From: Shewanella sp. MTB7
GTDB taxonomy: Bacteria; Pseudomonadota; Gammaproteobacteria; Enterobacterales; Shewanellaceae
Direction: 5' to 3'
Assembly (NCBI RefSeq): GCF_027571385.1
Contig: NZ_CP085636.1
Coordinates: forward strand, 558,001-622,000
DNA length: 64,000 nt
Shown here in pieces: positions 45,722 through 54,183 of this stretch. The translations under genes were made by a program, and so were the position numbers. The notes below the pieces were generated by a model. It searched no databases. It was not told the DNA's origin and was given only the letters and a program-made list of their open reading frames with translations. Positions within the stretch are counted from its first letter, which is position 1; every line of letters begins with the position of its first letter.

Positions 45722-47263
45722 TTATTTTACAAAGCTTGCAGGTTTTTGTCGGGGAGGATATGCAGCTAAAGTGGCTTTCATTTTTCCGATTTCCGCTAGT
45801 GCTGGCATCATGATGAAGGAATGCTCATACCACCATTTATCATAACCAAATCCAGTGTCACCACGTTCAAACGGATCTGTTTCCATATCAAATAGCAGTG
45901 GTGCTCTAAGTTTGGTAAATGGATCCCGCCAAACATCAATGCCGGTACTTTCTTGAATGTTAAAATGTAACTTCCAGCGGCTATATCGCATGGCGAGTAG
46001 ATCACCATCATCACTCCAGTAGAAGAAATTTTGTCAAGCTGTTGGTCCTATTCCCTCAATGAGTTTTCGTTGATCAAAACCGTCTAGGTGAACTTTATAA
46101 GTGAGCTCGTTGATGGTGTCGCCGTTGAGTAATTTATTTTTAACTTCAGCATCTCCTGCTGCCGCGAGCAGGGTGGGTAACCAATCTTCACTGGCGAACA
46201 TTTCGCGGATCACTGAGCCTGGTTGTACATGTCCAGGCCATTTAATGAGTGTCGGCACGCGAAATCCGCCCTCCCATCCGGTGTTCTTTTCGCCTCTAAA
46301 TGGCGCCATGCCAGCATCTGGCCAAGTAGAGAGCATAGGGCCATTATCTGTGGTGTAGATAATGATGGTGTTATCGTCTATTCCTAACGCTTCAACTTTA
46401 TCGAGTAGCTTGCCGACTTGGTCATCATGTTGCAGCATACCGTCAGCATATTCATTTAAACCTGTTTTACCTTTGTACTGCTTAGGGACATGGGTAAAGT
46501 TATGCATGCGACTTGGGTTTACCCATATAAAGAAAGGCGTGTCACTCTTAACTTGTCGCGCCATGAAATCACTGGCTACTGACATAAATTCATCGTCAAT
46601 GGTTTCCATTCGTTTTCGCGTTAAAGGGCCTGTGTCGATAACATCAGCCTGGCTTGGTGAAATACTGCCTTGTGGGTTATCTTTCTCAATGTTTTTAGCC
46701 GTAGATTTTAATACGCCTCTAGGAGCAAAGTGCTTAAGGAAACTGGGATCTTTTGGATAATCTGAATGCTCTGGCTCCTCCTCTGAATTTAAGTGGTATA
46801 AATTGCCCATGAACTCATCAAACCCATGATTTGTCGGTAAATACTCATCGAGGTCGCCTAAGTGGTTTTTGCCAAATTGTCCCGTGGCATAACCTAAGGT
46901 CTTGAGTAGAGTCGCCATGGTGGGATCTTGCTTTGATATTCCTTGTTTAGCCCCGGGGAAGCCCACTTTTGACAGTCCTGTTCTAATGGGCATTTGTCCA
47001 GTGATAAATGCCGAACGACCGGCTGTAGAGCTTTGTTGAGCATAATAAGAGGTGAACTTAGCTCCCTCCCTGGTGATGCGATCTATGTTCGGCGTGGTGT
47101 AGCCGAGCATACCTTGGTTATAAGTACTTAGGTTCCAATAACCTATATCATCTCCCATGATGACGAGAATATTTGGTTTATCAGCAGCATAAACTTGTAA
47201 AGCACAACTGCTTAACGCGGTTGTTATCGCCGTTGTCATTAGATTTTTTTTGGTTATTTGCAT
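45722..47263 (-). pseudogene. Ser-type arylsulfatase interrupted by an in-frame TGA
   Basis: One frame of 513 codons is broken only by the TGA at 46034-46036 (codon 410). The first part has a signal peptide (LQVYA/ADKP), the metal Asp pair GDDIG and the formylglycine motif Ser79-Thr-Ala-Gly-Arg83. The frame then continues as QNFFYWSDDGDLLAMRYSRWKLHF, a normal sulfatase C-terminal segment. CGA to TGA is the simplest explanation. The catalytic domain before the stop is nearly complete, but loss of the last 100 residues probably inactivates it. I see no SECIS-like hairpin, so selenocysteine is unlikely. Confidence 0.87.
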
Positions 47264-47355
47264 GGGTATCTCTTCCTTTGCCCAAGTTGTGCTTTATCGT
47301 ATTTGGTGATTCGAGCATATTTCGGGAGCTAATATTGATCGATAAACAGATAAAC

Positions 47356-49095
47356 TTATTTGGCAGGTAAAAAAGTGCCAAAGCCTTTGTCGGTACCTAA
47401 CTCAGGCGCTAAAGTGTTATTTTCAAATGCCAATTTTCCATTAATCAGTACAGTGTTAACTAGGTCGGGATTTCGATTCACTAACCTTTGTAATTCAAAG
47501 TTATCCATCTCTTTCCAGCAAACATCTTCTAGGTTTTGATCAAAGTGTTTTGGGTTGATAATAGTGACATCGGCTCGATCTCCTAGCTGAATTCTACCTG
47601 CATCAATACCAAACCAATCAGCTTGATCGCCAGTCATTTTCCATACCGCTTTTTCCATGCTCATCACAGGTTGGCCTTCGTCAGCGCTCTCTTTAATGAG
47701 TTTAAGCATGCGTAATGGCAGATTGTAAAAAGCCATATTGCGAATGTGAGCCCCTGCATCACTGAAGGTGATGAGTGATTTATCATCCTTTACCATATTT
47801 TTTAAAATATGCTTTCGATGATTAGCAACGGTGGTGTACCACCTTAAGCTTGTACCGAACTCAACCACCAGATCTAGAAACAGATCCACCACATGAACTT
47901 CACGCTTTTTAGCCACCTCAGAAAAGTTCTTGCCAATAATACTGGCATCTGGACAGTCCAAAATAATAGCATCGCCAAAATCTCGCTGCCAAACTCTAGG
48001 GCTGAGTTTCTCACCATAAAACTTTCTGAAATCACGACGATATTTCTCATCTTTCAATAGCTTATTTCGGCTGATTTGATCTTTTAAATCTAATGCCATC
48101 TCACCCGCACCAAATTCCTCAAAAAAGACGACATCGATGCCATCTGCGTAGACAGTAAAAGGGGTTGGCAGTACTTGCCATCGAAAATCGCCTTTAAAAA
48201 AGTTAGTTACCCTTGCGGCTATATTGGTGATTTTACTTAGGTAGACACTGCCTTTAAGATCCATGCGGCTGATGAGCGTTGTTTTAAGCGGCTTGTGAAA
48301 TATACCCATACATTCACGCATATATCGATTTATCTGTAATATAGCGGCGGCGTTGGGAGCCCCTTGATGAACGCGATCGTATTGCCTAACCAGTTTATTT
48401 AAACGTGAAACTTCCTTCCAACGCGCATAGGTGCTGGGTAAGCTTTTTGACCATGCTCTGTCTCCATCAAGTTTATCCCACTTGAGACGCATGGTTGATA
48501 AACCTAAGAAACCAATATCTAATGACTCTTTAAGCAGCGCCTCCATCTTTTGCATTTCAGCTTCAGTTGGGACAACCTTGGCATCGGTTGATCTCAGTAG
48601 CCCCATCACGCCAGCCCTCAGATCGCTATGACCTAACATAGAGATGACATTGGGTCCTAGCGGGTGATTTTGGACAAAATCAACCCAGCCTTTAGGTGTA
48701 CTCCATGTTTTATGTTGCTTGATAATGGGTAAGACTTTTTCTCGTGGAACGGTTTCAACACGGGTAAAAATATCTGATGCATCTTCATGTTCGCTGCAGA
48801 TGATGCTTAATGAGCAGCTACCCACCATCACCGTTGTTACCCCGTGACGAACAGACTCTGAAAGACTGGGGCTGGCGATGAGTTCAGCATCGTAATGGGT
48901 ATGGGTATCGATAGATCCAGGCATTACCCACATGTTATTAGCGGCGATGACCTTGCTACAATGGGTTTCATTAAGAGGTTCACTGCTGACTTGGGTAATT
49001 TTTCCCGCTTTTATCCCGATGTTTTGGATTGTGGCAGTTTTACCTGTACCGTCGAAGTAAAGTCCATCCTTTATGATTATGTCGAACTCAGCCAT
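47356..49095 (-). CDS. N-acyl-D-amino-acid deacylase-type amidohydrolase
   Basis: A 579-residue cytoplasmic metallohydrolase of the amidohydrolase superfamily. PGSIDTHTHYDAEL supplies the first metal His pair, GVTTVMVGSCSLSI and MLGHSDLRAGVMGL follow, and a late ITFSDAGAHIRN holds the catalytic Asp. It matches the D-aminoacylase/dihydroorotase-like group in length. It should remove an acyl group from an N-acyl amino compound. It is 93 bases upstream of the sulfatase gene in the same direction and divergent from an AraC gene, so it may start an operon for a sulfated or acylated substrate. Confidence 0.85.
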   Translation of the reverse strand: MAEFDIIIKDGLYFDGTGKTATIQNIGIKAGKITQVSSEPLNETHCSKVIAANNMWVMPGSIDTHTHYDAELIASPSLSESVRHGVTTVMVGSCSLSIICSEHEDASDIFTRVETVPREKVLPIIKQHKTWSTPKGWVDFVQNHPLGPNVISMLGHSDLRAGVMGLLRSTDAKVVPTEAEMQKMEALLKESLDIGFLGLSTMRLKWDKLDGDRAWSKSLPSTYARWKEVSRLNKLVRQYDRVHQGAPNAAAILQINRYMRECMGIFHKPLKTTLISRMDLKGSVYLSKITNIAARVTNFFKGDFRWQVLPTPFTVYADGIDVVFFEEFGAGEMALDLKDQISRNKLLKDEKYRRDFRKFYGEKLSPRVWQRDFGDAIILDCPDASIIGKNFSEVAKKREVHVVDLFLDLVVEFGTSLRWYTTVANHRKHILKNMVKDDKSLITFSDAGAHIRNMAFYNLPLRMLKLIKESADEGQPVMSMEKAVWKMTGDQADWFGIDAGRIQLGDRADVTIINPKHFDQNLEDVCWKEMDNFELQRLVNRNPDLVNTVLINGKLAFENNTLAPELGTDKGFGTFLPAK

Positions 49096-49308
49096 AGTCT
49101 AATTCTTCTAATTTTGATTCTTATTCTTATTCTTATTAGTATTCTATGAGGTAATGTTAATTAGATTACGCTGTAGTAATCCTCATTTCTTATCATTTGA
49201 CGACATTGTGATAGTTGGTATAAGTGTTTGGTTTCACGTTGTTTCATTTGCTTTTGGAGAGTGTTCGTACACTTTTCTCATCAAAGTTTAGGTACGGCGG
49301 AGAGTGGA

Positions 49309-50315
49309 ATGGATGAACAATACTTGATTCGAAGTGGTGCGTTACAAGGCTTTAAAGAGCTGGTTGAATCCTATTCTGCTAGTCCTACAGGATTACTTAA
49401 GGAGGTGGGCATCTCCCTTGGCGAGCTAGAGAGGCACGAAACACTTATCTCTTTTTTGCGATGCAAGAGTTGCTAGAAATCACTGCAGATAGACTTAAGG
49501 TTCCACATTTTGGTTTACAGTTATCACAACTTCAAGATATTGATATGTTGGGTCCACTAGGTTTGCTTATGACGAGCTGTAACACAGTGAAAGATGCAAT
49601 ATTAGCAGCCCAAAGATACATGGCTGTGCATTCTCCAGCTGAAAACTGGGTGTTAAGTGAAGTAAACGATGTTGTTTACCTTACTCGATTTGAGTATGAA
49701 ACCAATATGATGCCGTTAAAACAGATAAAGGAGCTGTCATTAGGGGCTTGCTCTAATATGTTAAACTTGTTTGCTGGACAGCATTTTACCGCGATAAGGA
49801 TAGAGCTTTCCCATAGCCCGATCTCTGATTTAAAACTGTATCGAAAAGTATTCAAAGCTGATGTGATGTTTAACCAAGAGTATGATCAGATTTTATTTGA
49901 TAAAAGATACTTAGCGGAAGCCGTTAATTCTGATAGCCACAATAGGAATGAATTTTTAGAGGAGTATGTCAATAAAGCTTCAACACCTTATAATAATATT
50001 GAACGTGAAATTACAGCGATATTAATCCAACAAATTGGTTCACAGAACACCTCCCTCGATAGTGTTGCTGATAAACTCAATATCAATAAAAGAACCTTGC
50101 AGCGGCTCCTGAAATCTCAACATGTTAATTTTAAGGAGATACTCTCAAATTTACGGGGGAGAAGGGCATGTTGGTATTTAAGTGCCAGTGTAATGAGCGT
50201 AACGTTAATCAGTGAAACGCTTGGTTATAAAGACGTTAGTGCCTTTTCTCGAGCTTTTAAAAAGCGTTATGGCTCGGCACCATTACAGTGGCGCAATAAC
50301 AGGAATGGGATTTAA
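49309..50315 (+). pseudogene. AraC-family regulator with a one-base frameshift
   Basis: The first 48 codons from the ATG at 49309 (GGAG site) read as the N-terminus of an OruR/Arabinose_bd-type AraC protein. The frame then shifts at a run of six T (49452-49457). With one more T the frame joins exactly to MQELLEITADRLKVPHFGL and on to the C-terminal HTH (SVADKLNINKRTLQRLLK, then GYKDVSAFSRAFKKRYG). The downstream part alone keeps the DNA-binding domain and could be made from the ATG at 49461. A one-base deletion, phase variation or a sequencing error are all possible. It is divergent from the amidohydrolase and was probably its regulator. Confidence 0.86.
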
Positions 50316-50730
50316 AAGTTTGATATTACTGAATATAATTTTTTTACTTCTAGAAGATTATAATTTTACTGTCGAACTTATTTTTAAGTTTGTAGAATAT
50401 TAAGTCATTTAAGTTTATTTAATATGTTCGATCAATGGTTACGTATATTTTAGTTGTTTATTTAGATGTGTTTTTGTGTCGCACATTATTATTTTTATCT
50501 CCTTGTAATTTAAAATAATAATCCATTTTATCCTCGTTAGGTTTCAACTTAAACCTATTCTTCTTCCATAATGCCTTCCGTTTGTTGATGAGGAGTGGCA
50601 CTATTTACCATAGCTTGAACGGAAAGTGTACAAGTAACGGTTTGATGACTTCACTATTAATATCAATAATTAGTGGACCACCAAGAACTATTAATTCAAT
50701 CAAGTCAAAAGTACTTCATAAGGTAATGTT
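50316..50730. other. AT-rich region upstream of amtB, no gene seen
   Basis: There is no credible open frame. TGGCAC at about 50598 recalls the -24 half of a sigma-54 promoter, but no GC pair with TTGC follows at the right spacing, so I do not call one. Confidence 0.5.
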
Positions 50731-52002
50731 ATGATTATGATCAATACTGGCGATACTGCATTTCTGCTGTTATGTACAGCATTAGTATTATTAATGACCC
50801 CTGGACTCGCGCTTTTTTATGGGGGAATGGTCAATGAAAAAAATATGCTAACTATCATGATGCAAAACTTTATTTGCATGGGTGTGATAGCCATATTATG
50901 GGTGTTTGGCGGCTTTAGTCTTGCATTCGGTAGTGATATAGGTGGCGTTATTGGCTCGTTGACTGAGTTTATGGGGTTCTACCATATTGGGGCTGAGCCT
51001 AATGATACATACGCTAAAAGTGTGCCGTTTATTTTGTTTTTTGCCTATCAAATGATGTTTGCCATTATTACTCCAGCATTGATGACAGGTGCCTTTGCCG
51101 GACGATTCAAGTTCCCAGCTTATCTCAAATTTATCATTTTATGGAGTTTGCTGGTTTACATTCCTGTCGCTCATTGGGTCTGGGGCAACGGCTTTATGGC
51201 ATCTATGGGGGTGGTTGATTTTGCTGGTGGCCTGGTGGTCCACACTACCGCGGGTATTTCTGCGCTGACAGTGGCTATGTATGTGGGTAAACGCAAAAGT
51301 ACTAAAGAAGGCAAGAAAGAGGCTCCGACAAACTTACCACTGGTTGCTGTAGGCGCTGGACTCCTATGGTTTGGTTGGTTTGGCTTTAATTCTGGCGGTG
51401 CTTATGCTGCCAATGAGCTGGCGGCTTATGCCTTTACCAATACCACGTTAGCAGGTTCTACCGCGATGTTAGTGTGGATGTTTTGGGATTGGCGCGAACA
51501 CGGTAAACCCTCTTTTTCAGGCGTATTAGTCGGTGCTGTTGCTGGTTTAGCAACGATCACACCCGCAGCAGGTTATGTGGAGCCAAGTTCTGCACTGCTT
51601 ATTGGGGCTATAGGTGCTACGGCTTGTTACTTCGCCAAGTATGTGCAACAAAAGCTGGATATTGATGATGCGCTAGAAGTTTGGCGTGCCCATGGTGTTG
51701 GGGGGATCACTGGATCGCTACTTATTGGTATTTTTGCCAGTGATGCAATAGATAAAGTCGATGCTGGTATGCCGCAATTTTTTGTACAATTATTCGCTGT
51801 GATTTTTATTACTGTTTATGCCTGGTTGCTGACGACCTTGATCCTTAAGCTTGTCAATTATAATGGTGAGTTAAAGACTTCGGATGATGAGCAGGAGCAA
51901 GGTCTTGATTTTGCTGAGTTTGGTGAAGAGGCTTACCATAATGGAGATAATGTTGAGGACCAAATGATGGATGATGGAAGCAAAATTGATAAAGCGGAAT
52001 AA
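50731..52002 (+). CDS. amtB: Ammonium transporter AmtB
   Basis: A 423-residue membrane protein with eleven predicted helices. The twin pore histidines are His171 (GGLVVHTTAGISAL) and His321 (WRAHGVGGITG), and the Trp-rich HWVWGNG segment matches the family. It has no long signal peptide, unlike the E. coli protein, and its C-terminal tail is unusually acidic (EQEQGLDFAEFGEEAYHNGD). AAGG lies seven bases before the ATG. No glnK is adjacent, which is unusual. A 21-bp terminator stem follows. Confidence 0.93.
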   Translation: MIMINTGDTAFLLLCTALVLLMTPGLALFYGGMVNEKNMLTIMMQNFICMGVIAILWVFGGFSLAFGSDIGGVIGSLTEFMGFYHIGAEPNDTYAKSVPFILFFAYQMMFAIITPALMTGAFAGRFKFPAYLKFIILWSLLVYIPVAHWVWGNGFMASMGVVDFAGGLVVHTTAGISALTVAMYVGKRKSTKEGKKEAPTNLPLVAVGAGLLWFGWFGFNSGGAYAANELAAYAFTNTTLAGSTAMLVWMFWDWREHGKPSFSGVLVGAVAGLATITPAAGYVEPSSALLIGAIGATACYFAKYVQQKLDIDDALEVWRAHGVGGITGSLLIGIFASDAIDKVDAGMPQFFVQLFAVIFITVYAWLLTTLILKLVNYNGELKTSDDEQEQGLDFAEFGEEAYHNGDNVEDQMMDDGSKIDKAE

Positions 52003-52127
52003 TCTACTTATTGAGCGTATGACACATGTAATACGCTCAGGATCAGTTTTACTGAATTTTTTGCTAAACATGAAAGCTTGCAGTCACATCTATATCCGCT
52101 CATTGACCTCTTCGATTTGACTTAGCT

Positions 52128-52173
52128 AATTGGAACACCACTATTATTAATCAATAATAGTGGTGTTCCAATT
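52128..52173. terminator. Very long perfect hairpin after amtB
   Basis: A 21-bp perfect inverted repeat (52128-52148 with 52153-52173) has an AATC loop and is followed by TTTT on the plus strand. It should end amtB transcription. On the minus strand an 18-codon frame with AGGAG lies across it (52178 to 52122). Confidence 0.88.
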
Positions 52174-52215
52174 TTCATCTTTATCTCCTAGATTTTAGAC
52201 TTGAGATTTGCAAAG

Positions 52216-52305
52216 TTACTTTTGATTTTTTATGGCTTTGACCAACGCAACTATTGCAATAAGCAAACTTGTTATTACGGTAATTAGACTCGTAATATCA
52301 TTCAA
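52216..52305 (-). CDS. 29-residue hydrophobic peptide
   Basis: This small gene starts with TTG at 52305, six bases after a perfect AGGAG, and reads 29 codons to TAA. The product has a polar start (MNDITSL), one membrane helix rich in Ile, Val, Leu and Ala, and a basic end (KAIKNQK). This is the classical make-up of small bacterial membrane peptides, including type I toxins. A -35/-10 pair (TTGTAC, 18 bases, TATGTT) is visible about 80 bases upstream. It is not homologous to anything I can name. Confidence 0.5.
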   Translation of the reverse strand: MNDITSLITVITSLLIAIVALVKAIKNQK

Positions 52306-52471
52306 TTCATACTCCTTTAAAATTAAAGAAAACCTGTCTATACGGAGGTTATTTTATTTGAGTATAAATTTAACATAGTCCTTAGCTTTTATAAGGTACA
52401 AGCTAATTCTCTGCCAAGGATGGCTTTACAGCGTCTCGAAGAAGTATCTTCACCATTAAGTTTAATCACAC

Positions 52472-53131
52472 TTAAAGCTCAACGCCTGCTTCATCCTCAA
52501 CAACTATCTCAGTTTCCTCTAGTGCTGCTGCGATCCAGCGTTGCATTTCAGGGCTTTCAGTCACATGTTTCATGTAGCAGCGTGCGTTGTCGGATACTGG
52601 AATGCCGTATGATTGAAAGCGCATCACAACAGGGGCGAACATCATGTCGCAGATAGACCAAGTGCCGAATAGCCAGCTGCCGGTGTTGTCTGTGTCGAAT
52701 GCTTCCATCTGGCTGGACCAGATATCATCGATGCGCTGAACATCTTTTTTAGCAGCGTCACTGAGCAGGATACAGCGGGTGGCGCGGACATTCATCGGCA
52801 GTTCATCACGCAGGGCGTTAAAGCCTGAATGCATCTCGCAGGCGATGGAGCGGGCCTTAGCTTTTTGGCTTGGATTATTGGGCCAAGCGGCGCCTGATAT
52901 ATAAGTATCATTGATGTATTCGCAAATCGCTAACGAATCCCATACTCTGATCTCTCCGTCGACTAAGGCCGGTACTTTCAAGTTAGGTGATATGCCTTCT
53001 AGTTGGTGATAAAAGTCGGGAGTAAAGAGCTGTAGTTTCACCTCATTGAAAGCTATTTCTGATTTTTCAAGCATTAACCAGGCTCTTAGTGACCAACTAG
53101 AGTAATTTTTATTACCTATATAAAGTTCCAT
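52472..53131 (-). CDS. Glutathione S-transferase family protein
   Basis: A 219-residue protein. The N-terminal thioredoxin-like domain starts LYIGNKNYSSWSLRAWLML, with the Ser-rich active-site region of bacterial GSTs. The substrate-binding block is NLKVPALVDGEIRVWDSLAICEYI. An all-helical C-terminal domain follows. It should conjugate glutathione to electrophiles. GGGAG precedes the ATG. It is divergent from a LysR regulator 133 bases away. Confidence 0.9.
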   Translation of the reverse strand: MELYIGNKNYSSWSLRAWLMLEKSEIAFNEVKLQLFTPDFYHQLEGISPNLKVPALVDGEIRVWDSLAICEYINDTYISGAAWPNNPSQKAKARSIACEMHSGFNALRDELPMNVRATRCILLSDAAKKDVQRIDDIWSSQMEAFDTDNTGSWLFGTWSICDMMFAPVVMRFQSYGIPVSDNARCYMKHVTESPEMQRWIAAALEETEIVVEDEAGVEL

Positions 53132-53264
53132 CTCATCTCCCTAATCTTGCCATTAGTGTTGTAACTGTTTTGCTACTATATGAGCTTGTGCTTATGGTGA
53201 CTAACGAATAGATTTGATATTATCTATTAATAATTCGAATGGGTTAATCGATTTACGAGGAACT

Positions 53265-54119
53265 ATGGATATTGATTCGCTAAGAAGTTTTATCGCCTTT
53301 GTAGAGACAGGGAGTTTTACCCGAGCAGCAAAACAAACCCACAAAACTCAATCTGCGGTGAGCATGCAGATGAAACGTTTGGAGGCGGAGTTGGGTAAAG
53401 GCTTGTTTGAAAAGGAAGGGAGAAACTTAATTCTCTCAGTTCAAGGTCGACGGCTGGCTTTGTACGCGAAGCCGATACTGCAATTACATGACCAAACCGT
53501 AGCGGCACTGAAATCATCGGATGTGAGGCCACGTTTGCACCTTGGCTGCCCCGATGATTACGCCGATACGATTTTACCGTCCATCGTCAAGCTGTTGCAC
53601 CTCTATTTACCTAAGTTAGAGTTACTCGTTACCAGTGCCTCCAGTTATCTTATTAGAGTGATGTTGGACTGTGGTGAGCTTGATGCGGCCATTGTGACCC
53701 GTTTGCCAGATTCAGATGAAGGTTATCTGCTGACAACTGATGTCGGTGTGTGGATTGGGAGTGAAGAGTTCGAGCTTATTGCGCAAGACTCATTACCTAT
53801 AATTCTGTTTCAAAAAGATTGTAAGTTTCATTTAGCGGCCATCGACGGTTTGATGAAGCTGGGAAGGGAATATTGTTTGATGGCTTCGAGCAGCAGTGCA
53901 ACGGCAATCAAGGGCATGGTTAAGCAGGGGATTGGACTTGGAGTGATGGCAAAATTGAGTGCGGGTAGTGATAGCTTAATTATAGAGTCTGATCGTCTGC
54001 CACCATTACCCAGCGTTGGTATTGCATTGGTGATCTCCTCCCGCGCTCATTCGCCTTTTTCAGCGGAGTTAGCGCAGCAAGTGGTGAAGGGGTTTGCAGA
54101 GATGAAAATTGATGGGTAA
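53265..54119 (+). CDS. LysR-family transcriptional regulator
   Basis: A 284-residue regulator with HTH SLRSFIAFVETGSFTRAAKQTHKTQSAVS (given in two parts: SLRSFIAFVETGSFTRAA, then TQSAVSMQMKRLEAELG) and a short effector domain. I chose the ATG at 53265, seven bases after GAGG; the frame is open 17 codons upstream. It is divergent from the GST gene and probably controls it. A hairpin without a T run (54133-54150) follows the gene. Confidence 0.88.
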   Translation: MDIDSLRSFIAFVETGSFTRAAKQTHKTQSAVSMQMKRLEAELGKGLFEKEGRNLILSVQGRRLALYAKPILQLHDQTVAALKSSDVRPRLHLGCPDDYADTILPSIVKLLHLYLPKLELLVTSASSYLIRVMLDCGELDAAIVTRLPDSDEGYLLTTDVGVWIGSEEFELIAQDSLPIILFQKDCKFHLAAIDGLMKLGREYCLMASSSSATAIKGMVKQGIGLGVMAKLSAGSDSLIIESDRLPPLPSVGIALVISSRAHSPFSAELAQQVVKGFAEMKIDG

Positions 54120-54183
54120 AGCAAAACCCCAGGTGCTAGAAAGCTAGCACTAGAACCTAGGTTACTGAATCTATGGATATCTA

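Noticed and set aside
46034..46036. Selenocysteine reading of the sulfatase TGA
   Set aside because: Sulfatases have no cysteine or selenocysteine role at this site, and no SECIS-like hairpin follows. A CGA-to-TGA change explains it.
50590..50620. Sigma-54 promoter for amtB
   Set aside because: TGGCAC is present, but no correctly spaced TTGC-type -12 element follows.
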